Below are positions 57,763 to 64,000 of a DNA stretch of 64,000 bases, piece by piece. A program made the position numbers and the translations under genes. This stretch comes from Anaerolineae bacterium. Lineage in GTDB: Bacteria; Chloroflexota; Anaerolineae; Aggregatilineales; UBA2796. The notes below the pieces were generated by a model, which saw only the letters and a program-made list of their open reading frames with translations, did not search any database and was not told the origin of the DNA. Position 1 is the first letter of the stretch. Each line of letters starts with the position of its first letter. Location of the stretch: NCBI GenBank assembly GCA_019637615.1, contig JAHBVJ010000036.1, forward strand, positions 19,083-83,082. Reading direction: 5' to 3'.

Positions 57763-60009
57763 TTATTCTCCCAACGGTTCCGTCGGCGCGCTGGCGGAGG
57801 CCGCACCGTACCACGCAGGCCACGGCGTGATCGGCAATTGAAAATAGGTTTCCACAATCCGGCGCACAATCGGTGCCGCCACATACGAACCTTCACCACC
57901 ACGTTCGACCACCGCGACAATCGCGATTTCCGGCGCATCCGCTGTTTTGCCAGCAAAGGCAGCAAACCATGCCGTGGTGCGGTCACCGGGGCGAATTTCA
58001 GCCGTGCCCGTCTTGCCACACACTGCCGCGCCCGTGAAATCTTTGTAGACGAAGTAGGCCGTCCCTAAGGTGGGATTCGTCGTCACCGCGCACATCGACT
58101 CGCGTACTGCCGCCAGCACTTCCGGCTTGATGTTGATGTTGCCGTTGGGGACGGGCTTGGCTTCGTAGGAGAATTCGTCAATGATTCCGGCTTTGCTGAC
58201 GATCAGCGGTTGGAACAGCGTGCCCCCGTTGGCAACTGCCGCCACCATGCGGACGACTTGCAGCGGCGTGACCTGTACCTGCCCCTGCCCGATCACGGTG
58301 TTAAGCGAGTCGCTGCCCGTCCACTTCAGGCCAGTGCGCGCTTCGTGCGTGTCTGGGTCGGGTAGCAAGCCAGCTTGTTCCGCGATGCCCACGATGCCTG
58401 TTGGCGCGCCGAAGCCCATCTGCTTGGCGTAGTTGATCAGGAGATAGGGATCGATGCTGTTGAGCTTCCAACCGATGTTCCAGAAATAGACGTTGCAGGA
58501 GCCTGTCAGTGCTTGCTTGAGCGTGACACTGCCGTGTCCAGTGGTGAGCCAGTCGTTGCGCGTGCGGTCACCGAACTGAGTCCCGTTCCATACGCCGCCG
58601 CAGAAAATCCGCTGGTTGAGGCCGAACGCACCGCTATCCGCCGCCGCGCTCATCGAGACGATCTTGAAGACCGAGCCGGGGTTGAGTTCGGCTTGGGCGG
58701 CACGGTTAAGCAGCGGTTTGCGCGGATCGCTGAACCAGCCCGCGATTAATTCCTGCGCGTTGGGAAGGCTGGTATTAGGGTTGAAGGCGTCTACGTTGAA
58801 ATCCGGGTAGCTGGCGATGGCGAGGATTTCCCCTGTGCGGACATCCATCACGACCGCCGCGCCGCCCGTCGCATATGGCCCCCAGACGGAGGTGGTGAAG
58901 GCAGAGCGGAGTGCTTCTTGCGTGGCCTCCTGCAAGCGCCGATCCAGTGTCAGATAGACGCTCTGACTGGGCTGTGGCTCGCGCTTGGCAAGTACCCGCG
59001 AGAGGCGATTATTGCCATCGTAGACGTTCAAGGTGGCTTCGCCGCGCCCCGCCAGCGTGCTCTCCCAATAGCGCTCGATGCCGTCCACCCCCACCAGCGC
59101 GTCTGGCGCGTAACCTTTGGCGACGTAGCTATCGACCTGCTCGGCGGGGATCGGCGCGACATAACCGACGACGTGCGGCGCGACTCCTCCCGCGACATAG
59201 CGGCGCGTGGGGCGGCTGTCATACTCGATGGTGCAGACGGCTTCCAGCGCGGGTCGCTCGGCTTGCAAGGTTTCGACGCCTATCTGCCCGATCTCGAACT
59301 TGAAATCGCGTCCGGCGAAACGGTTGTAGGTGGTCTTGATTTGCTCCACCGTCTTTTTGGGGAACATGTGCGCGAGTTCGGCGTAACAGGCATCGGGATT
59401 ATCGGTCGGGAACTTGGCTGTCATCAGGTTAATGACGACCACCGAGCCGTTCTGGTCGGCAAGCGCCTGTCCATCGCGGTCGTAGATGTTGCCACGGTTG
59501 GGCGTGTTTTGCACGACGGAGATGCTGCCGCCGTCTTTGAATTCCGCCAGCACATCGCCCGGTGTCCACGCTACGCGCCAGCCCTCCGGCGTGATGGCGA
59601 GATGTAGAATGCGGTTGGAGTCGGTGAATTCCCCGAACAACTCGGTCTGGAAGGTCACATCATAGGCGAGATCAGCCGATAGCCCTTGCTGGATCAGATT
59701 GGCGAGGCTGTAGCTTTTGCCACCTTGCACCAGCGTCATTCGCTTTTCGGTCAACTGGTACAGCGCTTGGAAGTCATCCAAGGTGACGACATCGCGGCTG
59801 TTGACCGTCAGCAGTTGGTACATGGCATAGTAGCCGTCTTGCATCCACGCGTTGAGAAAATCGGCGGCGACCCGCTGCGCCTCCGCGAGGGAGACTTCGG
59901 GCGGAGGGGTGGCAGTCACGGCGATGGTGATGACTTGCACCCCACCCGTGCAGCTCGCCAGCAGCAGAAGGACGACAACGACGCCGAACGTACGCAACCA
60001 CTTGATCAT
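57763..60009 (-). CDS. Lipoprotein class B penicillin-binding protein with MecA_N-like domain
   Basis: A 748-residue protein. A lipobox LLLASC places the lipidated Cys at residue 20. An NTF2-like MecA_N domain (about 38-150) precedes a PBP dimerisation region starting RGNIYDRDG. The transpeptidase has SVFK (Ser446, Lys449), SCN (504-506) and KTGTA (666-670). It should crosslink peptidoglycan peptides at the outer face. The MecA_N-like domain is typical of low-affinity PBPs such as PBP2a; whether this one resists beta-lactams is not known. The ATG at 60009 has an AGGTG site; a GTG lies 9 bases upstream. Confidence 0.9.
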   Translation of the reverse strand: MIKWLRTFGVVVVLLLLASCTGGVQVITIAVTATPPPEVSLAEAQRVAADFLNAWMQDGYYAMYQLLTVNSRDVVTLDDFQALYQLTEKRMTLVQGGKSYSLANLIQQGLSADLAYDVTFQTELFGEFTDSNRILHLAITPEGWRVAWTPGDVLAEFKDGGSISVVQNTPNRGNIYDRDGQALADQNGSVVVINLMTAKFPTDNPDACYAELAHMFPKKTVEQIKTTYNRFAGRDFKFEIGQIGVETLQAERPALEAVCTIEYDSRPTRRYVAGGVAPHVVGYVAPIPAEQVDSYVAKGYAPDALVGVDGIERYWESTLAGRGEATLNVYDGNNRLSRVLAKREPQPSQSVYLTLDRRLQEATQEALRSAFTTSVWGPYATGGAAVVMDVRTGEILAIASYPDFNVDAFNPNTSLPNAQELIAGWFSDPRKPLLNRAAQAELNPGSVFKIVSMSAAADSGAFGLNQRIFCGGVWNGTQFGDRTRNDWLTTGHGSVTLKQALTGSCNVYFWNIGWKLNSIDPYLLINYAKQMGFGAPTGIVGIAEQAGLLPDPDTHEARTGLKWTGSDSLNTVIGQGQVQVTPLQVVRMVAAVANGGTLFQPLIVSKAGIIDEFSYEAKPVPNGNINIKPEVLAAVRESMCAVTTNPTLGTAYFVYKDFTGAAVCGKTGTAEIRPGDRTTAWFAAFAGKTADAPEIAIVAVVERGGEGSYVAAPIVRRIVETYFQLPITPWPAWYGAASASAPTEPLGE

Positions 60010-60050
60010 GGGTGACACCTATGACGGCGAAATTCCCCTCGCCACTACCA

Positions 60051-61010
60051 TTACGACTCTCGTAACAACTCGCTCAATACCAGCGGATCGAGGCTGCCCC
60101 CACTGAGCACTAAAACGACGGTACGGGCGGGCGGCAGTTTGTCGCGGTGAAAGGCGTAGGCGGCAAAGCTCAACGCGCCGGTTGGTTCGACCACTTGCTT
60201 GGCTTCCAACAACAGGCGGCGGGTGGCTTGCCGGATGTCCGCTTCACTCACGGTGACAATATCATCCACGTATTGACGAACATGAGCAAATGTTAAGTCG
60301 CCAAGCGCAAGGGTGCGTACGCCGTCCGCGATGGTGCGGCTGGTTTCGGCGCTGGTCATCTCCACGATGTGACCGCTGCGGAGGCTGGCTTGCGCATCGG
60401 CGGCGACTTCCGGCTCGACCCCGATCACTTTGACACGCGGATTGAGCATCTTGAGTGCCGTGCTGATGCCGCTGATCAGACCACCGCCGCCAACGGGCGT
60501 GATGACCAGATCGACGCGCGGCAAGTCTTCGAATATCTCTAGCCCGATGGTGCCCTGACCCGCGATCACGTAGGGATCGTTGAAGGGCGGGACGAGCGTC
60601 CAATCATGGCCTTTCATCAACTCCTGCGCTACCGCCTCGCGCTTTTGCGTGGTCGGGTCGTAGAGCACGACATCCGCGCCGTAGCGCCGCGTGGCCTCGA
60701 TCTTGATGCCCGGTGCGTTGGTGGGCATGACGATGACCGCGCCGATGCCGAGCTTGCGCGCGGAAAAGGCGACCCCCTGCGCATGGTTGCCGCTGGAATA
60801 AGCGATCACGCCGTTGGCGCGCACATCCGGCGGCAAGGCAGCGATACGATTGTAGGCTCCGCGCAGCTTGAACGAGCCAATCGGCTGCAACTGCTCCGGC
60901 TTGAACCAGACGGATTCGTCGCTGGCTTGCGCATAGGGAATCAGCGGCGTGCGGTAGATGACGCTGTTCAGCCGTGCGCGGGCTTCTTGTATATCGTGCA
61001 GTGTGATCAA
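60051..61010 (-). CDS. Threonine/serine dehydratase, PLP-dependent
   Basis: A 319-residue fold-type II PLP enzyme. The Schiff-base Lys48 lies in PIGSFKLRGAYN, the SSGNHAQG loop binds the substrate carboxylate and GGGGLISG binds the PLP phosphate. There is no C-terminal ACT regulatory domain, so it is like catabolic TdcB-type or serine racemase-type enzymes. It should deaminate threonine to 2-oxobutanoate, or serine to pyruvate. The start is TTG at 61010 with AGGGTAA upstream. Confidence 0.9.
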   Translation of the reverse strand: MITLHDIQEARARLNSVIYRTPLIPYAQASDESVWFKPEQLQPIGSFKLRGAYNRIAALPPDVRANGVIAYSSGNHAQGVAFSARKLGIGAVIVMPTNAPGIKIEATRRYGADVVLYDPTTQKREAVAQELMKGHDWTLVPPFNDPYVIAGQGTIGLEIFEDLPRVDLVITPVGGGGLISGISTALKMLNPRVKVIGVEPEVAADAQASLRSGHIVEMTSAETSRTIADGVRTLALGDLTFAHVRQYVDDIVTVSEADIRQATRRLLLEAKQVVEPTGALSFAAYAFHRDKLPPARTVVLVLSGGSLDPLVLSELLRES

Positions 61011-61107
61011 TGCGTTACCCTAGCCTTGACGCCTGATAGTGAGAACTGGATGGTTGCCTCTATTAAGCATAGATCATCCTCGTTGATCTGAATAGATGGG
61101 CGGCGGT

Positions 61108-61764
61108 CTACGGTTGACCAGCGGGTTGGCTGGCGGACTGTTCGGCGTCGGGCTGTGGGTGATCCAAGCCGCCACCCCAGTTCATCCCGAAGATGCACAT
61201 CAGGTTGGTCATACGCGCCATTTCAGCGGGCGTATACTGCATCTTGTTTTGTTGCAGCCACCACGTCATGACGCCGATTTCCGCGCCCGCCATGAAGTAG
61301 GCGGCGAGTTCGGCGGGCACGCGAAATGTCTCTTTCTTCGGGAACAGGAGGCGGCTGATATTGGGATGGAACAAGGTAGCGAGATAGTTCAGCACGCGCA
61401 CGAGAAATTTCTGACTGCCGTTTGGCCCCAACATCACCTGATAGAAGTCGGCGTAGCGGGCGACATGCTCGAAATCCGAGGCGTCGTCCAAGAACGGGTC
61501 GGGCGCGCCGGGGGCGAGGGCGGGTTGGTGCTTGTAGCGCTCTAGCAGTTCGTCGTACATGGCGCGGGTGCCGTCGAAGAGCAGTTCGTCCTTATCCTTG
61601 TAGTGCAGGTAGAAGGTGGTGCGGGCGACATCGGCACGCTTGGTGATGTCTTCGAGCGTAATATCCGCGAAGCTTTTCTCCTTGATCAGCTCCATCAGCG
61701 CATCAAACAGCAGCTTTTTGGTGCGGGCGATGCGGCGGTCGGGTTTGCGTTCTTGGTCACTCAT
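61108..61764 (-). CDS. TetR family repressor
   Basis: A 218-residue protein. The N-terminal helix-turn-helix region reads TKKLLFDALMELIKEKSFADITLEDITKRADVARTTFYLHY, the TetR signature. The C-terminal ligand-binding part is helical and unassigned. It is divergent from a cytochrome P450, with a 17-bp palindrome over the P450 start point, so it most likely represses that gene and releases on ligand. The ATG at 61764 has AGGA 5 bases upstream; longer frames start at codons overlapping this site. Confidence 0.92.
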   Translation of the reverse strand: MSDQERKPDRRIARTKKLLFDALMELIKEKSFADITLEDITKRADVARTTFYLHYKDKDELLFDGTRAMYDELLERYKHQPALAPGAPDPFLDDASDFEHVARYADFYQVMLGPNGSQKFLVRVLNYLATLFHPNISRLLFPKKETFRVPAELAAYFMAGAEIGVMTWWLQQNKMQYTPAEMARMTNLMCIFGMNWGGGLDHPQPDAEQSASQPAGQP

Positions 61765-61806
61765 AGACATCCTGTCCAATATACTACATTGTCATCAGAT
61801 TGGCAG

Positions 61807-61835
61807 TTGACAGCGATCCGGTAGTTCACTATCCT
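61807..61835 (+). promoter_or_regulatory. Promoter for the P450 gene
   Basis: TTGACA (61807-61812), a 17-bp spacer and TATCCT (61830-61835). The start point would fall near 61842, immediately before the operator. Confidence 0.7.
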
Positions 61836-61842
61836 TGCGTTA

Positions 61843-61859
61843 TGCTACAGAGTGTAGCA
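61843..61859. promoter_or_regulatory. TetR operator candidate
   Basis: TGCTACAGAGTGTAGCA is a perfect 7-3-7 inverted repeat placed just after the P450 -10 box and between the divergent TetR and P450 genes. A bound dimer would block P450 transcription. Confidence 0.75.
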
Positions 61860-61917
61860 AAAACAGTGATATGTTTCAAATTGACGTGATGACTGACGTA
61901 ACGGGAGTATACGTATC

Positions 61918-63318
61918 ATGACGACACTGGCAGTTTCTTCTACCAACAACATCCCGCGTGGCCCCAAGCCGATGAACAATCTGCTGGTCGCGATGCCGTA
62001 CATCATGCAGATGAGCCGCGATATGATGGGCACGATGGACGGGATGTTCAAGCAGTACGGCGACACGTTCAGCTTCGAGATCATGGGCGGACGCGTGGCG
62101 ATGTTCAGCCATCCCGACCACATCCAAGAGATCGTGCTGACACAGGCCAACAAGTTCCACAAGGGTATGGACTACAAGGACGAGAAGGCCGGACTGGCGC
62201 GGTTCATGGGCAATGGGCTGGTGACCAGCGACGGTGAGTTCTGGAAACGGCAGCGCAAGTTGGCCTCGCCCGCGATGCACGCCAAGCGCATCCAAAATTA
62301 CGCGGGCACGATGACCGATTTCACCGTGCGGATGCTGGACGGGTGGCGCGACGGGACACGCATCGACGTGGCGTTCGAGATGATGCGGCTGACGCTGAAG
62401 ATCGTAGCGCAGACGCTGTTCCACGTGGACATCACGCAGGACGTGGGACGCGTGGACGAGGCCATGTCCGCGATCCAAGAGGCGGCGGGCGGTGGCATCA
62501 ATCTGGTGCCCGCGTGGGTGCCGACGCCGCGCGAGTTGAAGGCACGCAAGGCGCTGCGCGACCTGAACGAGATCGTGTACGGCATCATCAACCAGCGGCG
62601 GGCAGGTGGCGAGGATATGGGCGATCTGCTGTCGATGCTGCTGCTGGCGCGGGACGACGACGGCAACGGGATGACCGACAAGCAGGTGCGCGATGAGGCG
62701 GTGACGATGTTCCTCGCGGGGCACGAGACAACCGCCAACGCGCTGAACTGGACGTTCTACCTGCTGGCGCAGCATCCCGATGTGCTGGCGAAGCTGCATG
62801 CCGAACTCGATACGGTACTCGGCGGGCGAGTCCCGACCCTTGCTGACCTTGAGCAGTTGAAATACACCGAGATGGTGGTCAAGGAGTCGATGCGGCTGCT
62901 GCCACCGGTGTGGGGCTTCGGGCGGCAAGCCATCGAAGACGTGCGGATCGGTGAGTATGACATCCCCAAAGGCACCAGCGTGAGTGTGGCGACGTACTGG
63001 ACGCACCGCGATCCGCGCTGGTGGGAGAACCCTGAGGCGTTCGAGCCGGAGCGCTTCAGCCCTGAACGCGAGGCGAAGATCAGGAAGTACGCCTATATTC
63101 CGTTCGGCGGGGGGCCGCGCATTTGCATCGGCAACAGCTTCGCCATGATGGAGGCGCGGCTGCTGCTGGCAACCATCGCCAGCCGCTACACGCTGCACCT
63201 CGCGCCGCGCCAGAAGGTCGAGATGCTGCCACTGATCACGCTGAACCCCAAGGGCGGGCTGCCGATGACGATCCGCGCGCGGGAGTCGATCCGTGAGCGG
63301 GTGGTGGCGGCGCGGTAG
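61918..63318 (+). CDS. Cytochrome P450
   Basis: A 466-residue P450. The I-helix motif AGHETTA, the K-helix ESMR and the heme-binding FGGGPRICIG with axial Cys403 are intact. The N-terminal part has no clear membrane anchor, so the enzyme is probably soluble. It resembles bacterial CYP102/CYP110-like fatty-acid or alkane hydroxylases in overall form, but the substrate is not readable. It needs an electron donor; a ferredoxin gene lies at 19568, without proof of pairing. It is controlled by the adjacent TetR through the operator upstream. Confidence 0.95.
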   Translation: MTTLAVSSTNNIPRGPKPMNNLLVAMPYIMQMSRDMMGTMDGMFKQYGDTFSFEIMGGRVAMFSHPDHIQEIVLTQANKFHKGMDYKDEKAGLARFMGNGLVTSDGEFWKRQRKLASPAMHAKRIQNYAGTMTDFTVRMLDGWRDGTRIDVAFEMMRLTLKIVAQTLFHVDITQDVGRVDEAMSAIQEAAGGGINLVPAWVPTPRELKARKALRDLNEIVYGIINQRRAGGEDMGDLLSMLLLARDDDGNGMTDKQVRDEAVTMFLAGHETTANALNWTFYLLAQHPDVLAKLHAELDTVLGGRVPTLADLEQLKYTEMVVKESMRLLPPVWGFGRQAIEDVRIGEYDIPKGTSVSVATYWTHRDPRWWENPEAFEPERFSPEREAKIRKYAYIPFGGGPRICIGNSFAMMEARLLLATIASRYTLHLAPRQKVEMLPLITLNPKGGLPMTIRARESIRERVVAAR

Positions 63319-64000
63319 TGGGGCGATGATACCGGATATGATCCCGTTGGCTGCGTGGAACGGGATCATGGTAGTCCTTAGTGCTGAGTGCTTAGTCCTT
63401 AGTAAAGACGTAGAAGTGCTGAATGCTGAGTACTTAGTCCTTAGTAAAGACAAAGAAGTGCTGAGGGTCGAGGGATTAGTCCTTAGCGAAGAGGTATACA
63501 ACCTCACCCCCTGACCCCCTCTCCGCTTCGCAACGAGGGGGAACCGAGGGGCTACCTGAGGGGGTGGTGCGGATGGTCTCATCTCTGGCGCGGTTGGGTT
63601 ATTAGGGCGTGGGGAGCTGGCGGAAGGCCTCACCCCCTGCCCCTCTCCATTGCCATGGAGAGGGGAGTCGGCGGAGTCCCAGTCGTCGGGATCGGTGAGG
63701 ATGATCAGCCGTCCGAGTGCGCCTTCTTCGTTGTCAGGAATAGAGACGGGCGCGGGCGTTGGGAGCGGCGCGATGTCCGAGATGGACTCGACGGCGGAAG
63801 GCCTCACCCCCGCCCCCTCATTGTCATGGAGAGGGGAGTTCAGGGTGGCAGTAGGTGTGGGATCGATGACAGGCAGGGGCGAAGGTGTCGCAGCGGATTC
63901 GATGGCGGGCGGTTCCTCGACAGGGGTGAAATAGACGCGATAGGGTAGCATTTGCACGGGCAAATCTTCGAATTCACCGATGGTGATGTTGTCGGGCGAC
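63319..64000 (-). CDS. Partial protein invaded by dispersed repeats (start beyond window)
   Basis: A minus-strand frame enters from the right edge with SPDNITIGEFEDLPVQM and a Pro/Thr-rich stretch. It contains two repeat-derived blocks, SPLHDNEGAGVRPSA and SPLHGNGEGQGVRPSA, from the palindromes at 63794 and 63619. It then runs through the repeat at 63503 and the heptamers at 63373. Its first stop is at 61876, deep in the antisense of the P450, so the true end is probably lost. It could be a surface protein with a decayed C-terminus. Function unknown. Confidence 0.4.
63338..63369 (+). repeat. Hairpin repeat with 10-base loop (copy 3)
   Basis: ATGATCCCGTT (63338-63348), loop GGCTGCGTGG, AACGGGATCAT (63359-63369). 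It is followed after 3 bases by the heptamer array, 20 bases after the P450 stop. Confidence 0.85.
63373..63486 (+). repeat. Heptamer repeat array with higher-order units (copy 6)
   Basis: AGTCCTT, AGTGCTG, AGTGCTT, AGTCCTT, AGTAAAGAC, then two further partial units of about 45 bp, each with AGTGCTG and AGTCCTTAGTAAAGAC or a variant. This is the longest array in the window. Confidence 0.85.
63503..63553 (+). repeat. GC-rich palindromic repeat, core inverted (copy 2)
   Basis: CTGACCCCCTC, TCCGCTTCGCAAC, GAGGGGGAACCGAGG. Flanks as in the copy at 46979 (minus strand) but the 13-bp core is flipped. Confidence 0.85.
63619..63668 (+). repeat. Palindromic repeat with 6-base loop
   Basis: GGCGGAAGGCCTCACCCCC leads into CCCCTCTCCA (63640-63649), TTGCCA, TGGAGAGGGG (63656-63665). 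A diverged second copy with the same lead lies at 63794-63840. Confidence 0.8.
63794..63840 (+). repeat. Palindromic repeat, second copy
   Basis: GGCGGAAGGCCTCACCCCC, then CCCCCTCATTGTCATGGAGAG with an imperfect right arm. About 175 bp from the copy at 63619, in the same frame of the partial minus-strand gene. Confidence 0.75.

Noticed and set aside
60101..60112. CTGAGCACTAAA as a heptamer repeat unit
   Set aside because: It encodes the conserved LVLSGGS end of the dehydratase and is a single chance match, not an array.
61876..63318. A long minus-strand open frame across the P450 gene
   Set aside because: It is antisense to a P450 with all motifs, and its composition (Arg/His/Gln-rich) is that of a shadow. 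Only the part right of 63319 may be a real gene fragment.

Overview
The window is a bacterial chromosome segment, moderately GC-rich, with dense genes on both strands. Gene content suggests a member of the Chloroflexota, probably an Anaerolineae-like lineage. The pointers are a giant multi-GAF histidine kinase, a PA14/SH3 surface protein, a paired ABC-2 (DUF990-type) exporter, a dnaG-rpoD pair without rpsU, and short dispersed repeats that also sit inside genes. This placement is an inference from content, not a phylogenetic test. No rRNA, tRNA, CRISPR array or prophage was recognised.

Region by region: 1-8.9 kb holds a secreted alpha/beta hydrolase cut by the left edge, two aminoglycoside-adenylyltransferase-like proteins, a HIT protein, RNase D, a SerB-like phosphatase, a PA14/SH3 secreted protein and an aquaporin with an altered second NPA box. 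A tnpB-only IS200/IS605-type element (about 8.92-10.3 kb) touches the aquaporin stop codon and precedes an M20 peptidase. A repeat island (11.7-12.5 kb) leads into several lineage-specific small membrane or secreted proteins, a second HIT protein and a beta-propeller protein. From 15.9 to 22.2 kb come FbaB aldolase, a CaCA-type cation exchanger behind a roughly 200-nt structured leader, an anchored endonuclease/phosphatase-fold protein, ferredoxin, PanC and an HtrA protease. From 22.3 to 26.9 kb lie an XRE/NB-ARC/TPR regulator and small proteins, including a Cys-rich copper-binding-type four-helix protein.

The centrepiece is a minus-strand operon at 38.5-26.9 kb. It encodes a REC plus degenerate GGDEF regulator, a 3015-residue kinase (TM, PAS, 14 GAF, PAS, HisKA, HATPase), a CheY-like receiver and an alpha/beta hydrolase. 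It reads as a phosphorelay integrating many inputs. From 38.7 to 50.4 kb are a GT-C-like membrane protein carrying a repeat-derived insertion, PurC, a small LPDTG-tailed ORF, DnaG-RpoD, and a four-gene ABC export cluster. From 50.5 to 64 kb are small unknowns, a gene-poor repeat region with a strong orphan promoter, a GH4 glycosidase, a PNPOx-like protein, LpdA, an EamA transporter-TrmD pair, a BON protein, a lipoprotein class B PBP with a MecA_N-like domain, a threonine dehydratase, and a divergent TetR-P450 pair with a clear operator. The right edge is repeat-rich and carries a partial minus-strand gene invaded by repeats.

The least expected signals are the repeats. A heptameric family (AGTGCTT/AGTGCTG/AGTCCTT) appears at six loci, once inside a coding sequence. 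A palindromic repeat has two copies whose 13-bp cores are inverted relative to conserved flanks. A third family is a hairpin with a 10-base loop.
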